NCBI GenBank assembly: GCA_018661145.1
Contig: JABJIU010000012.1
Coordinates: 1-64,000, forward strand
Source: Pseudomonadota bacterium
GTDB taxonomy: Bacteria; Pseudomonadota; Gammaproteobacteria; Arenicellales; UBA868
Direction of reading: 5' to 3'
Length of the DNA stretch: 64,000 nucleotides
The position numbers were made by a program, and so were the translations under genes. Shown one piece after another: positions 1-9,400 of this stretch (positions are counted from its first letter, which is position 1; each line of letters starts with the position of its first letter). Under the pieces are notes generated by a model. That model saw only the letters and a list, made by a program, of their open reading frames with translations, had not been told where the DNA came from and searched no databases.

Positions 1-19
1 GGAGCGGCGGACCTGCCGG

Positions 20-793
20 GTGATCGGTCTGGCGCGTAGTTCTCTGCAATACCAGGCGGCACAAAGAGATAGAGATGATGATGCCCTGCGGTTGGCTCTG
101 ATCCGGCTGGCACAGCAGTATGGCCGCTACGGCTATCGCAAGATAGCGGAGCTGCTGCGTATCGAGGGCTGGAAGGTAAACCATAAGAAGGTTGAGCGGA
201 TCTGGCGCGAAGAGGGACTGCAACTGCCGCAACGGCACAAGAAACGCCGGCGGCTCTATCATAAGGATGCTTCGATCATCCGGCTGCGGCCGACCCATCC
301 GAACCACGTCTGGAGCATCGACTTCGTGCACGACAAGCTCTGCAATGGTCGGAGCTACAAGATGCTGACCGTTCTCGACGAGTATACCCGCCAGGCGCTT
401 GCTGTGGCTGTTCGCACCAGGATGGGTGCCGAGGATGTACTTGAGGCGCTGTACCCGCTGCTCCTGCGCTACGGCACCCCGAAATACATCCGCTCCGACA
501 ATGGCCCGGAGTTCATCGCGCAGACGATGCAGGACTGGCTGGCAAGGGTCGGCATCAAACCCATCCGCATCTATCCCGGGTCACCGTGGGAGAACGGATA
601 CAATGAACGCTTCAACGGTACCCTTCGCCACGAGGTGCTCAATGCCGAGTGGTTCACCACGACGACGCAGGCTCAGATCGTCATCAATCAGTGGCTCAGA
701 CAGTACAACCACATCCGCCAACACCAGGCCCTCAACATGCGCCCTCCTGTTCCAGAAACTCTAATCAGGAATGGCACAGAACTTGGGGGATAG
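20..793 (+). CDS. IS3-family transposase OrfB (DDE integrase core), 5' part cut by window edge
   Basis: HVWSIDFVHD, IRSDNGPEF and ENGYNERFNGTLRHEVLN motifs of the rve/DDE core. The frame reads further upstream as ERRTCRVIGLARSSLQYQ, typical of IS3 OrfB, so the true start is probably before base 1. Confidence 0.93.
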   Translation: MIGLARSSLQYQAAQRDRDDDALRLALIRLAQQYGRYGYRKIAELLRIEGWKVNHKKVERIWREEGLQLPQRHKKRRRLYHKDASIIRLRPTHPNHVWSIDFVHDKLCNGRSYKMLTVLDEYTRQALAVAVRTRMGAEDVLEALYPLLLRYGTPKYIRSDNGPEFIAQTMQDWLARVGIKPIRIYPGSPWENGYNERFNGTLRHEVLNAEWFTTTTQAQIVINQWLRQYNHIRQHQALNMRPPVPETLIRNGTELGG

Positions 794-919
794 ACAGGTC
801 ATTAACGTTAGGGAATACAACTAGCTTATTTGTTGATCGGTTATTTTTTTGTCGCTGGATAACCACTTACCCGTTGATTCCTGATAGTCGATCTTGCATT
901 GGGCTTCAGTTTTGGCTTT

Positions 920-1951
920 TCACCGGTTTTTTTTGTTTATTGTTGACAGATTACCACTTGGTAGAACTTGGTCTGGAGCCTCTCCCCTCAAGTCGGAGCC
1001 TGCTTTGGAATCTCCCAATGACTGATCAGGAGAAGACGACGGCGGGGATTGTGCGTCCACGCTCCTAGTATCCAGGATCAAAGGTAATCCCGTCGCGCTG
1101 TTACCGATCACAACCACCTTGCTATTTCCGGATTCCGACAGTTTTAGAGTGGCCTCGATGCCCCGCCAGCGCAGGTAACTCTCTGTTATGGCAGGAGCCA
1201 CAGTTTTCTGAAAGTCGCGAATGCCCTCCGCCTCAATGAGCTTGCGCTGGCTTTCCAACCGTTCGCGCTCCAGTCGGTACACAAATTCCGCAGCCACTTG
1301 GGCTTGTTCCAACTTATTTTCAATTGCCTGTTTTATTTTCTCGGGTAATTCGATCCTCTCAATAAGGATATCCGTCAGGGCCACTACATCTTCATGTTCT
1401 TTAACCTCATGATCAAATTGTGAAACGATACCATTTCTAATAGAATCAGCAGTCGTAGTGTCATAAATCTGCTTCTGAACAGTTGCCCGCGCACTGGTAT
1501 ACAAATCCTCTGCACTAAAATGAGCCACAACTTCTCGTGCTGTTGAACCTATCTCTGGTACAAGAAGTTTTTCAACGTAATCTGGCCCCAGGGTTTGGTT
1601 CAAGTCGACAATATTTTCTCGTATAGCTCTCCAACGAAAACTCAGCGTTAACTGGAAATGCAATCCATCTTTTGACACAACTTGATAAGATTGCTGCTTG
1701 GTCTGCAACCGGAGATCGTATGTATAAAGTTTATCCCAAGGCATAATAATTTTGACACCTTCAGACAACGGACCTTCCGAGGTCCTCGTATAAGCCCAAG
1801 CTATCCGATGCCACTCAACGCCGGAATGTCCAACTGGGATCGTGTGAACCATTTGGTGGTACAAGATAACAAACAGGAAACAGACGATGAGCGCTACGAA
1901 GCTTAATCCAAGTGAGACGCGTTGTAGGATTTGAATGAGTTTCTGTTTCAA
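920..1951 (-). CDS. SPFH/Band 7 (prohibitin-like) membrane protein
   Basis: N-terminal TM segment, then a Band7-like core (IPVGHSGVEW...LQTKQQSYQVVSKDGLHFQLTLSFRWR) and a coiled-coil-like region (ENKLEQAQVAAEFVYRLERERLESQRKLIEAEGIRDFQ). Ser/Pro-rich tail. Overlaps the next gene by 4 nt. Confidence 0.85.
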   Translation of the reverse strand: MKQKLIQILQRVSLGLSFVALIVCFLFVILYHQMVHTIPVGHSGVEWHRIAWAYTRTSEGPLSEGVKIIMPWDKLYTYDLRLQTKQQSYQVVSKDGLHFQLTLSFRWRAIRENIVDLNQTLGPDYVEKLLVPEIGSTAREVVAHFSAEDLYTSARATVQKQIYDTTTADSIRNGIVSQFDHEVKEHEDVVALTDILIERIELPEKIKQAIENKLEQAQVAAEFVYRLERERLESQRKLIEAEGIRDFQKTVAPAITESYLRWRGIEATLKLSESGNSKVVVIGNSATGLPLILDTRSVDAQSPPSSSPDQSLGDSKAGSDLRGEAPDQVLPSGNLSTINKKNR

Positions 1952-3696
1952 CAGCCCATCTCCTCACTTAGTCTGCCGTCAATAATGTGCAAACGCCTGT
2001 CACAGCAGTGGAAATAACGCTCGTCATGGGTGATAGCCAAAATGGTAATACCCTCTTTTTTTAACGCTGGAATAATTTCTTCATAGAAAATTTTCCGGGT
2101 ATTGGGATCCTGGTCAGCCGCCCATTCGTCCAAAATCAAAACAGGCCGCCTTTCGGCAAGCGCCAGCGCTAGCGCAACCCGCTTACTTTGGCCAGTAGAT
2201 AGGTCAGCGTTTCCGAGATCTTCAATGTCGCCTGTGAATTGGTCCCGCACTTTTAACCGGATCAACCATTCTTCAAATACTTTCATCCCCTGCCGATCAA
2301 GGCCGTATGGCCGATCGAACGAATAGAAATCTGTAAATACGCTTGCGAATAATTCCCCATATTGTTGCGGCAACGCACTAGGCAATTCCTGTGCATTTAC
2401 GGAAATGCTGCCCGAAGCTCTAGGGTAGAGCCCGGTCAAAACCCTAATAAGAGTGGTCTTACCCGACCCATTTCCTCCGGTTAAGAAAACAATTTCTCCT
2501 TTTTCTATCCTTAGATCAATATCCTGGATCGAGAACCCACCGCTGCCCCGATGGGTATAACCCACTGATTTTAGGCTAATGCTTTGAAAGGGTTTAAACG
2601 CAGAATCGTCAAAAGTTGATTTTGTTTCTGTCGTACTTTCCGCGTGGCGTTCGGTAATTTCCGCTTCAAATGCATCAATAGAGTTTAGTGAAAATTGCGC
2701 CAGTGTTACTTGCTGAATAGTTTGCAGCACAGCTCCTATGGGGCCAAGTAAAAATATAATGGCGATCACAACCCTGGACATATCCATATCTGTTCGCGCC
2801 GAAACGACCAAAGGCATGATAAAAACTACGGCACCAGCCATGAGATAAGACACAGTTGTTCCAGTAGCAATCATCTCTGAAAAATGCGCATGAGATTGAG
2901 TGCGGCCCTTAGCAACAGCCGTTGAGACTGAACTCATAAGATCTTTCAACGCCGTTCTACGGTCTGAACTTAGTCGTAATTCCTTTGCTCCGCCAACGAC
3001 GGCATCCGTCAACCGACGATATTGCGCGTCTTCCTTTTCAGATGTTTTAAGCTCGGAGGCCATCTGTTTTTGGCGGTTCAAATAGCCGACCAACATCAGC
3101 GCGACAACCAACGTGGCTATTCCGGCGGCGAACGGAGACAGATAAAGGGTGTATCCAAAAAGGCAGATCAGAAGTATGAACGATTCAAAACCCGCTATCA
3201 CAGGTACGATGGCCTGTGACAACGACATATAGTGACCCGCCATGCCATCACGAATGCTATTGCTGCCGACCTCTTCGATATCCCGCAAGGATAGATCAAA
3301 AACTTTATAGACCACGCGCTGCCTTTGACGATCAAGCGCCTCTTCAACTTCGCGGGAGACGAATTTGATCAGGTAGTTTTGCGATGCGCGGTACAACACA
3401 AGCATCACTAAAAACAGCGCGCCCATCAGCGCATTGTTTTTATGAGTGTCAACGGCCTTTGCTTCTGCGTTTAAAATAAACAATACGGCAGTACCGCATA
3501 ACGCCGCTAATATAGCTATAAGTAACAAACGCGAAAGCGAATTAACGAGTGTTAACGCTAACAAATAGCTCGCAACTGAACCTCGTGGTCGATTGCCCGA
3601 TGGTTCAGACTTTCTCGGTTTTGGAATAAGCTCCAGTAACCTCTCTCCAATTTGAGAAGAACTTCTGGGCATTTCAAACTTACTTTCACACACCAA
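1948..3696 (-). CDS. Cyclic-peptide-export-type ABC transporter (fused TM + ATPase)
   Basis: N-terminal multi-TM region, Walker A GGNGSGKTTLIRVL, signature LSTGQSKRVALALAL, Walker B PVLILDEWAADQDP. DEWAADQDP is typical of SyrD/PvdE-like cyclic peptide transporters. Confidence 0.88.
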   Translation of the reverse strand: MVCESKFEMPRSSSQIGERLLELIPKPRKSEPSGNRPRGSVASYLLALTLVNSLSRLLLIAILAALCGTAVLFILNAEAKAVDTHKNNALMGALFLVMLVLYRASQNYLIKFVSREVEEALDRQRQRVVYKVFDLSLRDIEEVGSNSIRDGMAGHYMSLSQAIVPVIAGFESFILLICLFGYTLYLSPFAAGIATLVVALMLVGYLNRQKQMASELKTSEKEDAQYRRLTDAVVGGAKELRLSSDRRTALKDLMSSVSTAVAKGRTQSHAHFSEMIATGTTVSYLMAGAVVFIMPLVVSARTDMDMSRVVIAIIFLLGPIGAVLQTIQQVTLAQFSLNSIDAFEAEITERHAESTTETKSTFDDSAFKPFQSISLKSVGYTHRGSGGFSIQDIDLRIEKGEIVFLTGGNGSGKTTLIRVLTGLYPRASGSISVNAQELPSALPQQYGELFASVFTDFYSFDRPYGLDRQGMKVFEEWLIRLKVRDQFTGDIEDLGNADLSTGQSKRVALALALAERRPVLILDEWAADQDPNTRKIFYEEIIPALKKEGITILAITHDERYFHCCDRRLHIIDGRLSEEMGC

Positions 3697-3735
3697 CTGT
3701 GGGTTAACTTAAATAGCCGTATGACCAGCGCTTAG

Positions 3736-3933
3736 CTACAACCGGCCTGCCCCACCTTCCCTAACCGCCGAATCTTTTGGCGAAGTTACCAGCAGGACTG
3801 CACCCATCAGTATTGGGGTAAGCAGGAGCGAAAGCAAAAAGAAACCAACAAAGCCAATAGACCGTTTGCGGCCGATGCCCCCGATAATAACCGAGAACAC
3901 GATATATATTAAAGTTGCACTGGTAAGCACCAT
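3736..3933 (-). CDS. Small predicted membrane protein, function unknown
   Basis: 65 aa with two hydrophobic helices, same strand and tight spacing between the exporter and DUF697 genes. Confidence 0.5.
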   Translation of the reverse strand: MVLTSATLIYIVFSVIIGGIGRKRSIGFVGFFLLSLLLTPILMGAVLLVTSPKDSAVREGGAGRL

Positions 3934-3946
3934 AACGGTTGAGAGA

Positions 3947-4486
3947 CTACTTTGGAGTGGACTGGTTTTTCTTTACTCCTGCACTCCCGCTCGCACCAGC
4001 GAATTCTTCTTTTAACTCGTCTTCGATACTTTCGGCGCTGAAGTTTTTGAGCGTTCCGCCGTTTTCAAAATGACGCACAAAAACTTTACCGATCGCATAG
4101 GTTGCCGCCGCACTAAACGCCGAGACGCTTACGGAACCTAAGAGGGTACCGCCCCCGGGAATAAGTTTTAAGCTGGAGCCGACCAAACTTGTACTAACGA
4201 CTGTCGGCGCAAGACTACCGAGTACCGTAGCAACTAAAGATCTTACCACCTTGTCGTCTGATTTTATGCTGTATAACGAAGCCAAGTCACGGACCATTTT
4301 GAACTGAATAGTGCTCAACGTGACCAAATCAACGAATGGAACAGGGATTAATCCAGCTGCAGCAGACCATTTAACCGCATTTGAAATTATGACACTGGCA
4401 TCTGCGGAAAAATCAGCACGCTCCAGAGTATCTTCGCTTATCGTAGCTGCATCCATTAGAACAATCTCCCGCCATCTTGAATTCAA
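3947..4486 (-). CDS. DUF697/YcjF-like membrane-associated protein
   Basis: AVKWSAAAGLIPVPFVDLVTLSTIQFKMVRDLASLYSI ... IPGGGTLLGSVSVSAFSAAATYAIGKVFVRHFENGGTL matches the DUF697 pattern. Confidence 0.72.
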   Translation of the reverse strand: MNSRWREIVLMDAATISEDTLERADFSADASVIISNAVKWSAAAGLIPVPFVDLVTLSTIQFKMVRDLASLYSIKSDDKVVRSLVATVLGSLAPTVVSTSLVGSSLKLIPGGGTLLGSVSVSAFSAAATYAIGKVFVRHFENGGTLKNFSAESIEDELKEEFAGASGSAGVKKNQSTPK

Positions 4487-4619
4487 ATAATCGACAAGAC
4501 AAATAAAATTTTTATTTGTTTAATCTTTGAGCATGAGCGAAACGGTACACTTTTCCTGAGGGGATTGTCAATATAATTTGTGTGTTTTTTTCCGACGTTT
4601 TGTGCCATTTTTCATCAGA

Positions 4620-5095
4620 GTTTCGGGGGCAGGCGAAGCCGCGCACTCAGAGCCTTGTCTTGACGGATGTGATTGTAATGTCTCGGCGTCTGATTGATGA
4701 GAATCTGAGCCCGCGTTAGCGTCGCGAACTGTTCTGTATTACCCACTTGGTTCAGTTGAAGCTCTCATTCCATCCATTCTCGCAGGGTGATCGAGAATAG
4801 ATCCGGATGGGTTTGTGCCGACCGTTGCCAGCCAGTCCTGCACCGCTTTCTCGATTAACTCGGGATCATTACCGGATCGGATGTACCCCAGGACAGCGTG
4901 GCGCAGGATTAACAGGTAAAGCGTCCTGAAGATATTCTTCGGCACCGATCCTTGTGCGAACGGCCACAGCGAAGGGTTGGCGGGTGCACCCGTCGAGAAT
5001 ACTCAGTATCTTATAGATCCGACCGCAGCAGAGCCCGTCGTACACCAAGTCGATGCTACAGACGCGGCCGCGATAAGGAGTCTGCAGCCGGATGT
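4620..5095 (-). pseudogene. Decayed IS3-family transposase, same group as 20-793, inverted orientation
   Basis: ORF 4739-4945 reads LLILRHAVLGYIRSGNDPELIEKAVQDWLATVGTNP versus LLLRYGTPKYIRSDNGPEFIAQTMQDWLARVGIKP in the intact copy. Adjacent homologous pieces appear in shifted frames. Confidence 0.75.
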
Positions 5096-5358
5096 TTGAG
5101 CTGTCTTTATTTTAGACAGCAACGGCACTTCTTACGCCGTTGCAACATTTGCAACCCTTCTTCATGCCAGATCCGCTCAGCCATCCATCGTGCTCTTCTG
5201 CAGTTTACGCGCAGGCTTCAAAATTCAAAATGCCGCAAATGGATGAACCCTTGCCCGAAATTGATATGTCGCGACAGCAGTCCAACCTGATAGCACCTAA
5301 ACGGACGCTCGACTATTTTTAAGCCCATCATCGAAAGAACCTTGCCTCGTTAACCCTC

Positions 5359-5973
5359 TCAAGGTACCCCCCCCGGAGAAGGTGGGAGCCCCGGAGAAGG
5401 TGGGAGCCCCGGAGACGGTGGGAGCCCCGGAGACGCTGAGGGCTTCGGAAAAGGCTGGCTCTCAACTATTTTGGTGATGATTTGATCGCCAATGGTAATT
5501 TTTGTGTTCTCACTCTCTTTTTTCCATCCCTGACTAACCACATTGAGGACTGAATTGAAGACTTTGAGGGCCTCGTCTCAGCTGAGCTTCGCATTGTTGG
5601 TTAACTCGCAAGCACGATAGAATAACTCTCTTGCCATGAGTATTGCAGGAGTTCTCCCCATCATCTCTTCCTCTCCTGCGTTATCAGTTACCTTTGCCTC
5701 ATCTCCCCCGCCGGAATTCCCTACGTTTATTAAAGAGAGTTTGAAATCACCACTGTCAGAGGTCTCGAAGACTGCGTCCGCGCCTCTTCCCATACAAATT
5801 ATTCTGTGGTTCTTCGGGTCTTGGACCATCGTGTTATCTACGCTTGGGCTAGAAGATAAAGGCCTTCCTTAGGAAACGCTTCTATGTCTGTCTTTGGCAG
5901 AAAACCAGCCATTGGCAAGCAGCCGACAACAAGTAGCGCAGACAGCAAACAAAAACTCGTCTTTAAAGCCATT
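5359..5973 (-). pseudogene. Decayed lipoprotein gene (frameshift plus in-frame TGA)
   Basis: MALKTSFCLLSALLVVGCLPMAG (lipobox-like) from 5973, frameshift near 5830, then MVQDPKNHRIICMGRGADAVFE...MARELFYRACELTNNAKLS-TGA(5578-5580)-DEALKVFNSVLNVVSQGWKKESENTKITIGDQ in the same frame, ending in a Pro-rich tail. Confidence 0.65.
5371..5442. repeat. 18-bp tandem repeat, about 4 units (PSPGLP on the minus strand)
   Basis: Unit ccccggagaaggtgggag at 5371, 5389, 5407 (one change) and 5425 (diverged). Confidence 0.92.
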
Positions 5974-6064
5974 GCCAAATTTTTTTCTGATTTTTGGGTT
6001 ACCATTTAAGTATTCTTACAGTGATTCAGGATGACGTTTTCAGACTTCTTTGTATCGTAAAGAC

Positions 6065-6205
6065 CTTGTGATCGGCAACAGCGCATCGGGTTTACCATTA
6101 ATAATTTATGCTAGCGGCACCGACACCCCGCCCGTATCGCCGTCATCTCCTACCCCGCCAGTCGACGCTTCCGCAACTAGTTCGGAACAAAAGGCATCCG
6201 ATTAG
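6065..6205 (+). pseudogene. 3' remnant of a second SPFH protein gene
   Basis: Reads LVIGNSASGLPLIIYASGTDTPPVSPSSPTPPVDASATSSEQKASD-stop, resembling the C-terminus of the intact SPFH protein (VVVIGNSATGLPLILDTRSVDAQSPPSSSPDQSLGDS). Confidence 0.65.
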
Positions 6206-6415
6206 AGCCAAATATTTCCCAGTTACAATGCCCGGGCACACATTAAATTCGGTCTCCAGCCCTCCATAACCCGAACGAAGTAGATTTTGAGTCGTAAAGC
6301 CGATACAAACTCTTTCGGAAGCGGGAGAGCCATCGTTTCATTTGGTTTTTTCCCTCTATGAAGCTCTTTTATTTTTTATAACGAAGCTAGCAAATTTAAC
6401 GAAGTAGCACGCAAT

Positions 6416-9400
6416 TTGGCTTTCCACGGATTTGAATTTCCATCAACGCTCATCAGGTTAGATGAAGTAATACGATGGCGTTCCGCTACCCATCCAACCC
6501 GTACTGCCTTCACCTTCTTAGCGGACGGTGAGCGGCCAACGGATAGCTTGACCTACGCTAGATTGGATCAGAGAGCGCGTGCAATCGCCGGTTTTATGGG
6601 CCCCAGGACGGTCGGAATGCCTGTGCTCCTGTGCTATCCATCCGGCATAGAGTTTGTAACTGCCTTCATTGCCTGCCTTTACGCCGGCGCCATTCCGGTA
6701 CCTGCTTATGCGCCGGGAAACACGAGACATGCCTTTCGTATAAGGGCTATCCTGGAAGATAGCGGTGCAGCGCTCGTGTTGGCAGCCGGTTCTCCAGTCG
6801 AGCAGATCCGTATATGGTTGCAGGGCGACGGTGGCGCCGCGGGCGTTGAAGTCATCGACACCGACCTTGTCTGTGACGACGCTGCAGCCGAATGGCGTCC
6901 GGTTGCGGTCCAGCCGGCCGCCCCAGCATTCTTGCAGTACACATCAGGATCCACCTCCACGCCAAAGGGGGTGATGGTCAGCCACAGTAACCTGTTGCGA
7001 AACGGAGATGCAATTCGCGAGAGTATCGCGCTGCATCCGGACAGCTTGACGGTATCATGGCTTCCCATGTTCCATGACATGGGGCTGGTACTGACGCTGG
7101 TGGCGCCCCTACTGACCGGAACACCGCTTGTCATGATGTCTCCGGCGGCGTTCGTGCAACGTCCGATTCGATGGCTAAACGCGGTGTCCAGCTATCGTGC
7201 GACCCATTCTGCTAGCCCCAATTTTGCTCTTGAACTGGTGGTCGACCGCACGACACCAGCCCAACGCAAGCTTCTGGATCTATCTGGCTGGGAGACCTGC
7301 GTCAACGGATCGGAGCCGCTGCGCAAGTCCACTCTGGAGCGTTTCAATGATGCCTTCGCGGCAAGCGGATTCTCCCCGGAGGCCCATGTACCCGCATATG
7401 GCTTGGCCGAAGCGACCCTGTTCGTCACCTGCAAGCGGTTAGGCGAGCCAGTTGCAACTCGCCTAATTCGCGGGGCCGCCCTGCAGAAAAACCATGCAAC
7501 AAAGGCTGAACCGGAGGAGACCGGGTCTATTGACGTGGTCTGCAGCGGCGGTCAGGTGCTCGACACGGTCGTGGAGATCGTTGACCCGGAAACACGCCTG
7601 CGCGTCTCATGCGCTCAAATCGGAGAGATCTGGGTTCGCGGGCCCGGGATAGCAACGGGTTACTGGCAGCGACCAGAAGCGTCCGAACAGACCTTCAAAG
7701 CACGCCTTGCAGACAGTGGCGAAGGTCCATTTCTTCGCACCGGTGATCTTGGATTTCTGCACGAAGGTGGCCTTCACGTCACCGGACGCATTAAAGATAT
7801 GGTCATCTTGCGAGGGCAGAATCACTATCCCAATGACATTGAATTGACGGTAGAGAACTCTCACCCTGCCCTGAAGCGCGGCAATGGCGCGGCCTTCGGA
7901 GTGATTGTCGACGGCGAAGAAAAGCTAGTCGTCGTCCAGGAGGTGGATCGGACTTCATTGCGTGGCCTGGATGTGCCCGCAACGCTCGCGACAATCCGTG
8001 CATCTGTAGTCGCCGCACACGAGGTCGATGTTCATGATGTAGTTCTGATTGCGCCGCTGGAGGCACCAAAAACCTCAAGTGGAAAGATCCAGCGATCAAG
8101 GGCACGGGAACGCTACCTGACCGACGAATTTAAGATGGTCGGCAGCCTGCGCACCAGCTTACCGACGCCCAGACATCCCGAATTTGGTTCAGTCCCTCCA
8201 GAGCTGCCGGTCTACAACAAATCTCAAGACGCCATAAAACAATGGCTCGTCGCCCGTATCGCTCGGCTCCTAGGAGTTGCTACAATAGAAATCGACATCA
8301 ACCGGGCATTCGAGTTTTTTGGCATTGACTCCATCGTCGTAGTACAACTGGCAGATGAATTAACGCAATGGTTGGGGCGACCACTGCCGCCCACTTTGCT
8401 GTACAACTTCCCCGACATTGCAAGCTTATCAAGACACCTTGCCGGCGCCAGCCTCGAAAATCAGCAGCCCGCATCTACTGCTGGTGCCCACGAAGCCATT
8501 GCCATCGTTGGTGTAGGGCTTAGGTTCCCAGGCGCTGATACCCCACAGGAATACTGGGAACAACTGCTTCGCGGCGCAGACTTGGTCGAGGAAGTACCGA
8601 CCACCCGGTGGGCCGATGAGTCGGTCTCGATTGGCGACAAGGGAAGTCCTGGACAACTTGCCAGTGCCTCCGCTGGCTTCATTCGGGGTGTTGATGAGTT
8701 CGATGCGGAATTTTTTGGCATCTCGCCGCGGGAAGCCGTGGATCTCGATCCCCAACAGCGGGTCCTGCTGGAAGTCGCCTGGACCGCCCTCGAGGATGCA
8801 GGCATTGCGCCAAGCAGCCTGGCCGGCACCGATGCCGGCGTATTCCTTGGCATCAGTACGCGCGACTATGCAGAGATCATCTCGGGCGCTGGACCTGGCA
8901 GCCTTGGTCCATATTTTGGAACTGGCACCGCCGCAAGCGCAGCGGCGGGGCGCGTCTCTTATTTTCTCGGGCTACAAGGCCCGAGCTTGGTCGTCGACAC
9001 GGCCTGTTCATCGTCTCTTGTCGCCATTCATCTCGCGTCGCAAAGCTTGCGGAACGGAGAGTGTGAGGTCGCGCTTGCGGGCGGCGTCAATCTATTGCTT
9101 TCATCGGCCTTCAGCATCGCACTGTCACAGGCCCGCATGCTGTCACCGGCTGGGCGTTGCAAAACGTTCGACGAATCTGCCGACGGGTACGTGCGTGGTG
9201 AAGGCTGCGGCGTGATCGTGCTGAAACGTCTCGGCGACGCTATAGATCAAGGGGATCACATCCACGCTATTCTGCGCGGTACAGCGATTAATCACGACGG
9301 ACGAAGCAACGGACTAACAGCCCCGAGCGCCTCGGCCCAGGAACGGGTCATACGCTCCGCGTTGCAGGCCGCGTCGGTGTCTCCCCGGGAAGTGGGATAC

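Noticed and set aside
5371-5442. Repeat considered as a CRISPR array
   Set aside because: 18-bp units are directly contiguous with no spacers. The 28-bp repeat at 58063-58146 is also contiguous, so no CRISPR array is supported in the window.
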